Part shown: positions 46,351-54,939 of the stretch, piece after piece
How the letters are laid out: each line of letters begins with the position of its first letter
Position numbering within the stretch: the first letter of the stretch is position 1
Notes under the pieces: generated by a model
What the model was told of the DNA's origin: nothing
What the model saw: only the letters and a program-made list of their open reading frames with translations
The model's database searches: none
Position numbers and translations under genes: made by a program
Source: HyVt-477 sp965224605
GTDB lineage: Bacteria > Pseudomonadota > Gammaproteobacteria > Thiotrichales > Thiotrichaceae
DNA length: 64,000 bases
Assembly: GCA_965224605.1 (NCBI GenBank)
Contig: CBDCZP010000010.1
Coordinates: forward strand, 260,158-324,157
Direction: 5' to 3'

Positions 46351-48519
46351 TTAAAAGTCATATGAAAGACTAACACCAACGATCCGAGGTTCACCTTTCT
46401 GGGTGTATTTCTCTGTTGCATATCCATTGCCTGGGTTGTTGCCAAAGCTGCCAAAACCACGCACGTCGTAATCTTTATCTAGCAGGTTTCTGCCCCATAA
46501 CGTCGCTGTCCAGTTATCCTTTTTGTAGGCTAGGTTTGCATTGAGCAGACTATAAGAACCCGTTTTCTCGCTATGCCTATCTGAAAAAAAGAAATCACTC
46601 TTTCCCTCAATATTCATACCTGCAGTTATTTTCGGTGTTACTTGATATTCAGTACCAAGAGCATATTGATATCTTGGGGCATGAGCCTGATCACGTCCAG
46701 ATAGATCAAGGCCATCTAGTAGTCCAACGGGATCATCATATTTATCAAACCTTGCTTCTAACAATCCTAAAGAAGAATTAATACTCCATTTATTATTTAT
46801 CTCCCAATCCAGCTCGGCTTCCACGCCATAGTTCCTTCCCTCCGCCGCATTGCGAATAAAATCGTCAAATTGTGTTACATTACCACCAATAGTTGTAACA
46901 AGAGAGCTGCTTACTTGTTGATCTTTTCTCTTAGCATAAAAAGCTGACACACGTGTTGATAATGAATCATTCAACCATGATGAATTCATTCCTACTTCAA
47001 AATTCCACAAATATTCTGTATCAAAATCCAATGCTTCAACAGGCAATGAACCATTAGTATTCACACCTCCGGCTTTATAGCCACGTGAGAGACTCGCATG
47101 GGCAAGGTGTTGATCACTTAAATCATACTCCAAGCCTAACTTTCCCCCTTGCAATGTTTCATCAACATTGATTTTATTATTAGTAGAGTCAGTGTAGTCA
47201 GCCTTCCAACGTTCAACACGAAGACCTGTTATTAAAGCTAACTTGTCATTAATTTGTGAATCTAATTGACCGTAGAGTGCAACATTCTTTGTATCATAAT
47301 TAGACGTTATGTCTTCACCAAAGGGAGCTCCATCTTGACTGCCATCATCAAAAGTACCTTCTTCGATATGGTGTAATCCCTCGAATTTGTCTGAGTAATA
47401 TAATCCAGCAACCCAGTCTGTTTTATCATTAAAAATGCGCCCCTCTTCGCTTGACAAGAATCGCATATCAAACGATTTATTTTTTCGTTTACGCAAGTAT
47501 TGATCAAAACCAACATAAGGCCCTGAAAAAGGTGCAAATACTTGATTAGCAAACTCTTCATTATTTGACCAATCTTCGTCATAACTATATTCCAAGTCTG
47601 AATCCGAATAATTAATACTAGCCTCCATCATCACCGCACTATTAATGTCCCAAATAGAGGCGATAGATAAAGCATTAGTTTTTTGTTTATCTTTACCAGG
47701 TTGATCAGAAAAAGTAGTACGGGTATTAGCAAAGTTAAATGCATCATATCCATTATCAATATCGAGATGCAAATACTTAAAACTAACCGTTAAATCATCA
47801 TTGGCTAACCATTTCAGATGCGCTCGTGCGGTGGTTTCATCACGATTATTCGTATCATCGCGGTTTAAGAATTCGTTGCTGATATAGCCATCAGAAGTAT
47901 TTTTATGTACCGAAAAACGACTCAGTAATTTATCCTTTACTAAAGCCCCACCCGCAGCCACTCCCATACTTTTAGTATCGTAATCTGCTAGTGTGGCTTC
48001 GACATGCAGCTTAGTCTCGTTGCTCGGCTCAGTGGTTTTCAAATTGATCAGACCCGCCAGTGCATTGGCACCATATCGGGTTCCTTGTGGACCCCGCACT
48101 ACCTCAACCTGTTTTACATCAAACAACGTGGCAGATGCCCCACTGCGACTGAGATCAATACCATCCACATACAAACCAACAGAAGGGTTAATAGGCCGTT
48201 CAAACTGACCACGTTCGCCAATGCCCCGTATCTGGTAAAAACGTCCTCTCGACGCACCACTGGAAACATTCACATTAGGAGCAAGGTTTAGTACATCTTC
48301 GATATGTTGTGCGCCACGTTTTTTCGTATCGTCTTCAGTAATGACCGATACACTCACCGTACTATCTTCCAGAGTGACAGGACGAAAATTAGCAGTGACT
48401 ATGACAGTATCCAGCTCGGTTGGTTGCTGTGTTGACTGATCTTCTGCCAGCACCAACGGGGATAAGAATAAAAAGGGTAAAAAAGAATAAGACGGTAATG
48501 TTCGAGAATCCATGCTCAA
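46351..48519 (-). CDS. TonB-dependent outer-membrane receptor, probable thiamin/precursor uptake
   Basis: 722 aa. Signal peptide (SYSFLPFLFLSPLVLA). Energised N-terminus with TonB-box-like LDTVIVTA, then the plug domain (SVITEDDTKKRGAQHIEDVL, LAPNVNVSSGASRGRFYQIR, GPQGTRYGANALAGLINL; about residues 35-160). A 22-strand-type barrel follows, ending LSYDF with the terminal aromatic residue. Family members import chelates and vitamins using TonB energy. A TPP riboswitch sits directly in the leader, so the substrate is most likely thiamin, a pyrimidine/thiazole precursor or a phosphate ester. Confidence 0.93.
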   Translation of the reverse strand: MSMDSRTLPSYSFLPFLFLSPLVLAEDQSTQQPTELDTVIVTANFRPVTLEDSTVSVSVITEDDTKKRGAQHIEDVLNLAPNVNVSSGASRGRFYQIRGIGERGQFERPINPSVGLYVDGIDLSRSGASATLFDVKQVEVVRGPQGTRYGANALAGLINLKTTEPSNETKLHVEATLADYDTKSMGVAAGGALVKDKLLSRFSVHKNTSDGYISNEFLNRDDTNNRDETTARAHLKWLANDDLTVSFKYLHLDIDNGYDAFNFANTRTTFSDQPGKDKQKTNALSIASIWDINSAVMMEASINYSDSDLEYSYDEDWSNNEEFANQVFAPFSGPYVGFDQYLRKRKNKSFDMRFLSSEEGRIFNDKTDWVAGLYYSDKFEGLHHIEEGTFDDGSQDGAPFGEDITSNYDTKNVALYGQLDSQINDKLALITGLRVERWKADYTDSTNNKINVDETLQGGKLGLEYDLSDQHLAHASLSRGYKAGGVNTNGSLPVEALDFDTEYLWNFEVGMNSSWLNDSLSTRVSAFYAKRKDQQVSSSLVTTIGGNVTQFDDFIRNAAEGRNYGVEAELDWEINNKWSINSSLGLLEARFDKYDDPVGLLDGLDLSGRDQAHAPRYQYALGTEYQVTPKITAGMNIEGKSDFFFSDRHSEKTGSYSLLNANLAYKKDNWTATLWGRNLLDKDYDVRGFGSFGNNPGNGYATEKYTQKGEPRIVGVSLSYDF

Positions 48520-48527
48520 CTCCTAAA

Positions 48528-48547
48528 ATAAAAAAACGGACAGGAGT
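48528..48547 (-). terminator. candidate terminator half in the receptor leader
   Basis: On the minus strand CCTGTCC is followed by G and a T7 run just before the AGGAG ribosome site. CCTGTCC can pair with GGACAGG at the 3' edge of the TPP aptamer (about 48637-48647). It may be the expression platform, by termination or ribosome-site masking. The long intervening loop makes this tentative. Confidence 0.35.
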
Positions 48548-48632
48548 ACAGAACATCACCCTTGCTTGATCTAAGAAAATAATCAAGTGTGCGCATAGTT
48601 CACATAGTACTTGCATAATACGCACATAGAAT

Positions 48633-48727
48633 GGAGCTCGCCTGTCCCTACGCTGGTACTAACCAGATCAGGTTCATAGGGTCTTCCAATACAGGAATCT
48701 CAGGTTGATTACACAACCACCCCTAGG
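48633..48727 (-). ncRNA. TPP riboswitch (THI element)
   Basis: The minus strand reads CTAGGGGTGGTTG, then CTGAGATTCC, ACCCTATGAACCTGATCTGG, TTAGTACCAGCGTAGGGA and CAGGCGAGC. GGGGTG, CUGAGA, ACCCU-GAACCUGAUCUGG and CCAGCGUAGGGA are the defining conserved blocks of the TPP (thi-box) aptamer. AGCCU and AGGC can close the P1 stem. It lies about 115 bases upstream of the TonB receptor ATG, same strand. It senses thiamin pyrophosphate and normally switches expression off. Confidence 0.96.
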
Positions 48728-49006
48728 CTAAAAATTTGAATGCGACTGTAGACGAGTCTTTTTTGTATGTCAAATACTCAAGTCACTCAGGTGCGATTAA
48801 AAAGAGCATTCCCATCTCTAGTTCCCAAATTTCGATTTGGGAACTCAGTCAGGAAACTCCCGTTTCCAGTACAATTTACTCTCAGCTATCAATGGCCTCC
48901 AAAACAGATAGTATGGCTCTATTTAATAGCAGTAAAGATTCAAGCGTTAGTTCTTTGTGTAGTTTACTACGTTAAGAAGTGTGACCGTTTTGGTGGGTAA
49001 CAACAA
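48728..49006. other. gap between the riboswitch and the first IS3 remnant
   Basis: No supported gene. Contains a perfect hairpin (48820-48845, AGTTCCCAAAT-TTCG-ATTTGGGAACT). From about 48957 there is a solitary IS end (TGTGTAGTTTACTACGTTAA, then ACCGTTTTGG) matching the right end of the IS3 element at 58933-60171. It should also carry the receptor promoter. Confidence 0.6.
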
Positions 49007-49033
49007 AGTGTCCGATTTATGTGGGGTAGTCTA

Positions 49034-49527
49034 TGATTGTCCAAAGCCCATCCGATGACCTTGCGTGAATACAAGTCCATTACAACCGCTAAATAAAGCC
49101 ACTCCCTTCCTGCTTTGATATAGGTGATATCCGATACCCATTTTAAGTTCGCTGTCTCTACGCTAAATTGACGCTTTAACACATTCTCAGCTACATTCGT
49201 TCGGGCTTCTACTGAGGGTGAGTACTTAAACTGCTTCCCATTACGTGCCTTTAAATCACTCTCTTTCAATAGCTTAGCCACATGGTTAACAGTGCAAGGA
49301 ATGTCCCTTGCGTTTAACTCTTCTGTAATACGGCGTGAGCCGTAACGCTTCTTGAACTCATGGTAGACACTAACCACCGCGCCTCTGACCAACGCTCTTC
49401 GTTGAGCCAGTACGGAAGGTGTTCTCAGCAGCCAGCGATAAAAACCTGCACGCGAGACTTCCAGTAAACGACACATCATCGTGATGCTAAACTCAGTTCG
49501 ATAGCTCTCAATGACCGCGTACTTCAC
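49034..49527 (-). pseudogene. IS3-family transposase OrfB, 3'-truncated
   Basis: MKYAVIESYRTEFSITMMCR start in ATGA overlap with orfA. A normal IS3 OrfB N-terminus and the first DDE region (NLKWVSDITYIKAGREWLYL, AVVMDLYSRKVIGWALDNH) are present. The frame then leaves the family at about 49036, losing the second D, the E and the C-terminus. The remaining codons to 48967 are foreign IS-end sequence. Closely related to the OrfB at 58950-59809. Inactive. Confidence 0.88.
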
Positions 49528-49832
49528 TTCATATCCTTGGCAAAGTACGCCGTCGCTTTTTTTAAGAAGTCACGCTCTTCTTTCAACTGTTTAACTTCTT
49601 TTCGTAATGTACGAACTTCAGCGCTTTCATTTTTGGAGTAATCTACACCATCAAGCGTATTAAACTGTTTCTCTGAAAGGCGTTTAAATTGATTTCTCCA
49701 GTTGTAGATTTGGGCTACGTTTATCCCTAAATCTTCTGATACATCCATCGCTGTCTTATCAGGTAAATCCGCTAAACGAACCGCCTTTTTCCGAAACGAT
49801 TCTGAATACGACTTTGTCTTCTGTCGTGCCAT
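49524..49832 (-). CDS. IS3-family transposase OrfA
   Basis: 102 aa from MARQKTKSYSESFRKKAVRL; AAAAGGAG precedes the ATG, so an upstream in-frame ATG in the IS end is rejected. HTH segment LGINVAQIYNWRNQFKRLSE, then a leucine-zipper helix (EVRTLRKEVKQLKEERDFLK). Overlaps orfB by four bases. DNA-binding subunit for a partner OrfB that is now truncated. Confidence 0.85.
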   Translation of the reverse strand: MARQKTKSYSESFRKKAVRLADLPDKTAMDVSEDLGINVAQIYNWRNQFKRLSEKQFNTLDGVDYSKNESAEVRTLRKEVKQLKEERDFLKKATAYFAKDMK

Positions 49833-49922
49833 TTTGTTACTCCTTTTTATGTCTAAATTATTACATAAAAAGTGTCTACATTCTGTGGGGCACTCCATGG
49901 TCTAACGCCAAATTGAGGGGCT

Positions 49923-51262
49923 TATGTGGACTCCCCTCGTGTCAACAACATAATGAAGAAAGTTTTTAAATAAATGCGTGCTTATGTACGAGCTCTGATT
50001 GAGGGGCTACCTCTGGCTCACTGATAGTTACGCGAACTATAAGGTCAAATCTTTTTGGCGAGCTTAATACTCTCTGCCCCTAACTGACTCCTATAGCAGA
50101 CTCTTCATCTTAAACTGTAGCATTATATTGATGATCTGTGACTCAACCCTGTAGAGGTTGAGCTTGGTACTCGGTTCCCTGCGTTAACAGGGCAAAAGCG
50201 GTTCTCACGGTCTTATTGGCCAGTGCCACCGCCGCACATTTTTTTCCTCGACGATCAATCCGTTGTTTTAGCCATTGATCCTTGGCTGTTTTAGGTTCTC
50301 GTTTGTCTACTTTGCTGACTACAGACATCGCTCCGGTGATGAGATAACTCCTCAATAGGGAGTTTTTAACGTTCTTGCCTATAGACCCCAATTGGGTCTT
50401 GCCTCCACTAGAGTGTTGAATGGGGGTGACTCGTATGCAGGCGGCCACATCACGACCCGACTTAAAGGTACCCAATTCATCCGTACCTAAAGAGATGTAG
50501 AGGTTGATGGCATTGATAGTAGAAACTCCTTCAAGCGCCATCAGTTTAATGCAATCAGGATGTAACTGAAGCGTTTCAGCCAATAGGTTATCATAGGCTT
50601 TGAGTGTCAAATTGATCGTCGCATAGTTTCCCCAGGCTAATTTCAAGCCTTCACGAAAAGGCATGCAAAAGCCATTCTCAGCATCTTCAAGTACCGAGTC
50701 AACAATCACTTTTAGTGAGCCTAACCTTGGACCTGCTTTGATATTAAACTCAAGTAATAGCGACATGATCTGTTGTTTTGAGGCTCTGCGTTGCTTCACT
50801 GCAAGCTCTCGCATTCTCATCAAAGACTGGAGTTCTTGCTGAGCAAAAGATTTGCCTTGAACAAACTGGATATCGACTAATTGACTGGCTTGTACAACAG
50901 CCAGAGCATCGTTTTTATCCGTCTTTTGATGTTGTCTAATTTTAGCGACTAATTTCGCAGAAATGATACGGCTATCGTGTCCATACTTTGAAGCGGTTTG
51001 CTTCCAGTAGTTTGACATGGCACACGCTTCAAAAACGACGGTTGCTTTCTTGGAGGTAGCAAGCCATGCCTCGAATTCATTGGCTTATATTTCTTTGTTT
51101 GAAATGACTTTGTTATTTTTAACAACACAGATTTGAATACATGTTTTGCCAAATCTACTCCGATAATGGTATTTTTCATGGTGTGACTCCTTTTTTGGTT
51201 TGTCTGATAACAACCAAAGTTTACCTCACTCTCTATTGTAGGGTGAGGGGAGTCCAATTATC
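49923..51262 (-). mobile_element. IS110-family, IS1111-type element inserted in attC
   Basis: About 1340 bp. Subterminal inverted repeats TGGACTCCCCTC (49927-49938) and GAGGGGAGTCCA (51245-51256) match the IS1111-group pattern. No target duplication. The IS1111-attC subgroup is known to insert specifically into integron attC sites. Confidence 0.87.
50143..51180 (-). pseudogene. IS1111-type transposase, frameshifted and stop-interrupted
   Basis: Begins MKNTIIGVDLAKHVF (DEDD domain first aspartate). A base is missing near 51131-51137, after which the restored frame reads QICVVKNNKVISNKEI. It then meets an in-frame TAA at 51085-51087 before ANEFEAWLATSKKATVVFEA. The rest is intact: KIRQHQKTDKNDALAVVQAS, the transposase_20 segment GVSTINAINLYISLGTDELG, and the C-terminal KCAAVALANKTVRTAFALLT. 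Two lesions make it inactive. Reading frames on either side reconstruct a single protein of about 345 aa. Confidence 0.9.
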
Positions 51263-51414
51263 TTTTTGGACAGACAGAGATGAAGGTGAATCTACGATAA
51301 ACTATTAGAATTCACTGAACGAAAATCAACCGCTGAGTAAAAAAGTCCCTCTCGAATTTATTTGTTAGAGCAAGATGTTAAATTTAGCTGATTGAGGGAG
51401 ATAACCTAAGAAAT

Positions 51415-51666
51415 TTAAGTGACATCTTGAGTGATTCCTGTATAGAGTACAAAAGCAAGAAGCAGACCCATTATAACCGAAAACAAAGAGAAGAAGAAAA
51501 ACATTACTCTATGCTTATGCCAATAACTTCGATTATCAGGCTCTTTAATTGTCAAAAAATAAATTGTTTTTTTTGGTGTAAATAGACCAAACAAGCCAAT
51601 AAAGAATATTATAAAAAATGCTACCGCTATTAGTAAATTTAAATATATAGACATATAGATCACCAT
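51415..51666 (-). CDS. small two-span membrane protein (cassette gene)
   Basis: 83 aa (or 79 from the second ATG). Two hydrophobic helices around a loop containing TPKKTIYFLTIKEPDNRSYW and HKHRVMFFFFSLF. The architecture and loop pattern parallel the 82-aa protein at 8831-9079. Its stop lies 46 bases before attC 1, so it is the promoter-distal part of the cassette that also holds brnTA. No family recognised. Immunity- or stress-type small membrane protein is a guess from its relative's position beside an RHS tip. Confidence 0.6.
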   Translation of the reverse strand: MVIYMSIYLNLLIAVAFFIIFFIGLFGLFTPKKTIYFLTIKEPDNRSYWHKHRVMFFFFSLFSVIMGLLLAFVLYTGITQDVT

Positions 51667-51879
51667 GATATATCAAGCTTAACTATTATAATATATTTGT
51701 ACTCAACGACTGCCATACGATACTTACAAGTTCACTAATTCATGCAACCTCTGAAATACTTATTTACTCACTATGTTTCTATTTTTGATAATGGCTACAG
51801 GCACAAGCTATCAGCGAGTTCTCAGTTGTATGCGTTTCTACTAACAACTTAGAGCACTTTATTCAAGCTTGTTATTAAA

Positions 51880-52137
51880 TCAACCAGTTTGTTTAAATTC
51901 ATATAGCTCATCACGTATCACTTTACGCAAAGTCACTTCAAGAGATTTATTTTGTTCCTCAATATATTCCCGTAGTGCATTGTTGATAAGAGTCTGGTAG
52001 TTTCCACCACCAGCTTCATGAACTATTTTTTTAAAATGCTTGATTACATCACCATCTAGACGAATAGTGACACGAACTTTATTGGGATCAGGTGTAACAA
52101 GAGACCCTCTTTTCCCTTTGCTGAAATCTTCACTCAT
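51880..52137 (-). CDS. brnA: BrnA-type antitoxin
   Basis: 85 aa. Basic N-terminus SKGKRGSLVTPDPNKVRVTI, then a ribbon-helix-helix (RLDGDVIKHFKKIVHEAGGG, NYQTLINNALREYIEE). Both segments match BrnA antitoxins, which sequester BrnT and repress their own operon. Its ATG overlaps the brnT 3' end by eight bases. Toxin-first gene order is normal for brnTA. A decayed second copy lies near 61490-61645. Confidence 0.88.
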   Translation of the reverse strand: MSEDFSKGKRGSLVTPDPNKVRVTIRLDGDVIKHFKKIVHEAGGGNYQTLINNALREYIEEQNKSLEVTLRKVIRDELYEFKQTG

Positions 52138-52411
52138 AACTTAAACCTTTGTAGTACTGTTTTATCTGTTTACGGTCAGCTTTTCGAGCTGAAATAATTC
52201 TAGTACTGTTGCCACATCTTTCGGCATGTATTACATACAATATGTTTAGATAGGATCCCATACCTAGGGTTTTAAATACTTGCTCATTTTTATCGAAGTC
52301 TTCGATAGTTAAAGCATTCTCATCTTCTAATGAGATAACGGCATCAGCAAAATCTACCCCATGTTTACGAAGATTTGTTATTGCTTTTGATTCATCCCAT
52401 TCATATCTCAT
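52130..52411 (-). CDS. brnT: BrnT-family ribonuclease toxin
   Basis: 93 aa from MRYEWDESKAITNLRKHGVD, the canonical BrnT N-terminus (an upstream in-frame ATG is rejected). FADAVISLEDENALTIED follows and the C-terminal core is STRIISARKADRKQIKQYYK. BrnT has a RelE-like fold and halts translation by cutting RNA. It forms a stable tetramer with BrnA. It lies in an integron cassette, where such modules are thought to stabilise the array. Confidence 0.9.
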   Translation of the reverse strand: MRYEWDESKAITNLRKHGVDFADAVISLEDENALTIEDFDKNEQVFKTLGMGSYLNILYVIHAERCGNSTRIISARKADRKQIKQYYKGLSYE

Positions 52412-52418
52412 GCAAATA

Positions 52419-52447
52419 ATTATATGCACATACTGTGTACATTGCAA
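52419..52447 (-). promoter_or_regulatory. brnT promoter candidate
   Basis: On the minus strand TTGCAA (52447-52442), a 17-base spacer and TATAAT (52424-52419). The brnT ATG follows the -10 by only seven bases, so the transcript would be leaderless or nearly so. TGTACACA within the spacer is a possible BrnA operator half. Confidence 0.45.
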
Positions 52448-52553
52448 GATTTCGATCTTCTGTTGCTATCATTTTTACATTGGCGCTACTTGCTTTACAA
52501 AATTGCACTCTATTTTTGGACAATTGATAGTGACGCGGTGATTGAGTTATGTG

Positions 52554-52685
52554 GCTTAGACCAAATTAAGGGGCTTTTTGACCTCGAAGGCACGGGACTT
52601 TAAGCTACGATAAACTTACAGAATGCAGTGAACGTAAATCAACCGCTGAGTCAAAAAGTCCCTCTTGAATTTACGTGTTATGCTT
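52554..52685 (-). repeat. attC site 2
   Basis: Plus-strand CCAAATTAAGGGGCTTTTTG near 52561 and AAAAAGTCCCTCTTGAATTT near 52654, ending GTGTTATGC. The R' core is degenerate (GCTTAGACC in place of TAACGCC). The stop of the GNAT pseudogene lies in its R'' TAACA. Confidence 0.85.
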
Positions 52686-53100
52686 GATTTTTTATCAATA
52701 AGTACATACAAGAATCTTTAGACTGACCAAAAACAACAGACGATTTTGTAAAACACCTTCGTACTTTGCATCTACCTTTCTACTCGCTTTGTTATTAGGA
52801 AGGGTAACTATTTCGGCTCTAAACAGACCCAGTGTAGTAAACCCAAAAGAGCAAGCTAAGGATACAGCCTCAGTAGCTACACCTTTATTTAAAGCACTTT
52901 TTCTAATCCAATATCCTATGTTGCCTATTTTATGAATATTGTTAATGCGGATGATTGCTACACTTCTAAGTAACTCTTGGTTCTCAAGTGAATAATTATG
53001 AAGGAATATTCTTTTCTTTCTTTGAATGCTTCTGTTTGGAATGTTACCCACTCTTTGCTTTCTTGAATTGAATATTCAGGTTTGAAAAGGATGAATACCT
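52680..53100 (-). pseudogene. GNAT N-acetyltransferase (RimJ/RimL-like), multiply frameshifted
   Basis: The longest intact piece (53051-52695) reads NIGYWIRKSALNKGVATEAV and FTTLGLFRAEIVTLPNNKAS, which is the acetyl-CoA-binding V/A motif of ribosomal-protein-type acetyltransferases. Upstream, another frame gives SIQESKEWVTFQTEAFKERK; downstream, a one-base shift at a T run gives the expected NRLLFFGQSKDSCMYLLIKN. At least two frameshifts plus an in-frame stop show decay. The stop TAA is in attC 2, typical of a cassette gene. Confidence 0.72.
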
Positions 53101-53126
53101 GTTTTTTTGCCTTCAATTTTCACTTG

Positions 53127-53532
53127 TTACAAAGACCAATTTTCCACCTCAAGTCCTTCTATTCTTTCGAAGTGACTCATATTGTTGGTAATAACCATCA
53201 TGTTATTCTCAATAGCAATACCTGCTATTAAAAGATCAATATCATCAACAGGTGTTCCTTTCTTTCTTAGATCAGTCATATATGACTGCGGAGTTTTCGG
53301 ATGACTGTATGGTGAGGGGTAGAATGTTATTGATTGCTGAAAATTCAAGGAAGCTATTGATTTGCTTGTTTGCATCTCTATGTTTTAAGCCACTTATAAT
53401 TTCATAGTACGTAATGATACTAAAATTGATGTGGTTATATGCTCTCAGGTAGTTCTTGAATTTTTCTTTAACTTTTGTATTTCCTTTCAAAAACTTTGAT
53501 AAAATATCCGTATCTATCAATGCTGGCTTCAT
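53127..53532 (-). pseudogene. VapC-like PIN-domain toxin, frameshifted
   Basis: Start MKPALIDTDILSKFLKGNTK (first acidic residue of the PIN site), then YYEIISGLKHRDANKQINSF. At SAVIYD the frame breaks. One base over, it continues TDLRKKGTPVDDIDLLIAGI, AIENNMMVITNNMSHFERIE and GLEVENWSL, the normal VapC C-terminus with the remaining acidic residues. Total about 133 codons, family length. The start overlaps the antitoxin stop by one base (TAATG). One-base insertion or sequencing error near 53275-53290. Confidence 0.82.
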
Positions 53533-53777
53533 TAACGACCTCTGCTACTAAATGCTTTGTTTCGTCTTTCTGATATATCTGATAAATAATCATCAAATTT
53601 GTTATCACCCATGTCTTTCCATGAACCAGAGAAGGACAAAATATTATTATCATTTTTGTTTGTCTTTTCCGTACCCAAGCGGAAGTAATGGATGAAGTTA
53701 TATACTTCTCCTAACTTATCTTCTGGTAACAGGCTAATTTCATTTATTAATTTATCTTTTGTAACTGATAAGGTCAT
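53532..53777 (-). CDS. antitoxin of the VapBC-type pair (DUF2281-like)
   Basis: 81 aa from MTLSVTKDKLINEISLLPED; two other in-frame ATG/starts upstream are less likely. KLGEVYNFIHYFRL is typical of small antitoxins with a 'LPEDKLxEVxxFIxxL' N-terminus paired to PIN toxins. The C-terminal half (FSGSWKDMGDNKFDDYLSDI) is the toxin-wrapping tail. It overlaps vapC by one base. The toxin partner is currently frameshifted, so the antitoxin may be a free remnant. Confidence 0.78.
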   Translation of the reverse strand: MTLSVTKDKLINEISLLPEDKLGEVYNFIHYFRLGTEKTNKNDNNILSFSGSWKDMGDNKFDDYLSDISERRNKAFSSRGR

Positions 53778-54047
53778 TGTTTTACACCTCATTACTCTTT
53801 AGCTTTCAATGGAACAATTATAGCATGTTTATGGAATTGGATTGCATGCGCTTTGACTGCACCTAGATACTGTCATCTTGTCATAGATAGATCTACGATG
53901 TTCGAGCTTTGGAGGCATAACGCAAAATTAAGGGGCTTGCGGATTAAAAACGCTGAGGAGACAGTCCGATGACGTTTATAGAATGCACTAAACTATGCAA
54001 ACCGCTGAAGTAGCTGATCTTGCCCCGAATAAGTAGACAAAATGATG

Positions 54048-54938
54048 CTACTTCCTTGCCATTGTTTCATACTCAACGGGCGAATAAAAATCTAAACTAG
54101 AGTGTATTCTTTTTCGGTTATAAAAGTGCTGAATATAACCAGCTATTAAATCGCGCAAGGTCCAGTAATCATCAAAGCGATATCCATGGATCACATCACT
54201 TTTCAGAGTATGAAAAAAGGATTCCATCTCTGCGTTATCCGTACAGCGCCCAGGTCGGTTAGCACTGGCAATGATGTGGTGTTTATTGAGTAATTCCCCG
54301 ATGGCATAGGCACGATATTCTGTGCCCCTGTCTGTATGGAATATCAAACCAGGTTCTGGTTTGCGATTGGCTATGGCACGACGTATTGACTCTTGGGTAA
54401 GTGCCACATCTTTCTTATGACCCATCGCCCAACCGATGACTCGCCTTGAGTATAAATCAATAACTACCGATAGATAAATCCATCTCTGGCTAAGCTTCAA
54501 GTACGTAAGATCAGCCGCCCATTGTTGATTGATCCTCGTGGGCTTTGGTAAATCTTTACGGATATTTACCATGCTTTCTAAGTAGCGCTTGGTCCCCGGT
54601 TTGTGTCGATAGATACGGTTCGCTCGTGCGACTAAAGCATTGTCTCGCATCAAGCGGGCTATGCGTTTACGACTGACGAAGATCCCTAGCTTACGCAATG
54701 CCTGATAGATACGTGGACTACCAAAGGTGCCCAAGTTGTCTTTAAAAATGGTTTTTATTGTATCCAAAAGATGCTGATCACTGGCTATTCTTGGGTTTTC
54801 TGGCCGCGCTAGCCAAGCATAATAGCCACTGCGTGATACCTCTAGAAATTGGCATAGATAGGTTATTCGGTATCGGGCTTTTTCTCGGTCGATAAAGGTG
54901 AATTTGTCGACTTTACTTCCGCCAGATACCGTTGCCAC
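54048..54938 (-). CDS. IS3-family transposase OrfB
   Basis: 296 aa in its own frame from GTG, normally expressed by -1 slippage at A-AAA-AAG as an OrfAB fusion. HTH_21 region LGTFGSPRIYQALRKLGIFV. DDE catalytic core with first D in QQWAADLTYLKLSQRWIYLS, second in LIFHTDRGTEY, and E in CTDNAEMESFFHTLKSDVIH. C-terminal YNRKRIHSSLDFYSPVEYE is complete. Looks intact and able to supply transposition if OrfA function is present. Confidence 0.92.
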   Translation of the reverse strand: MATVSGGSKVDKFTFIDREKARYRITYLCQFLEVSRSGYYAWLARPENPRIASDQHLLDTIKTIFKDNLGTFGSPRIYQALRKLGIFVSRKRIARLMRDNALVARANRIYRHKPGTKRYLESMVNIRKDLPKPTRINQQWAADLTYLKLSQRWIYLSVVIDLYSRRVIGWAMGHKKDVALTQESIRRAIANRKPEPGLIFHTDRGTEYRAYAIGELLNKHHIIASANRPGRCTDNAEMESFFHTLKSDVIHGYRFDDYWTLRDLIAGYIQHFYNRKRIHSSLDFYSPVEYETMARK

Positions 54939-54939
54939 T

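Larger units (their letters stand above)
49007..49898 (-). mobile_element. truncated IS3-family element
   Basis: Carries orfA and the first two-thirds of orfB. The end at 49868-49893 (AAGTGTCTACATTCTGTGGG) recurs at 49007-49033 in the same orientation rather than inverted, so the 3' part of the element was replaced by recombination with another IS end. It abuts the first base of the integron attC at 49902. Confidence 0.75.
49902..51368 (-). repeat. attC site 1, interrupted by an IS1111-type element
   Basis: TAACGCCAAATTGAGGGGCT (49902-49922) is one arm. The rest resumes at 51263 (TTTTTGGACAGACAGAGATG) and ends at GTTAG 51364-51368. The split point is in the stem next to GGGGCT. Joined length is about 127 bp. 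Confidence 0.88.

Noticed and set aside
48736..48975. 79-codon plus-strand frame next to the riboswitch
   Set aside because: Runs through a hairpin and an IS end and has no ribosome site or family resemblance.
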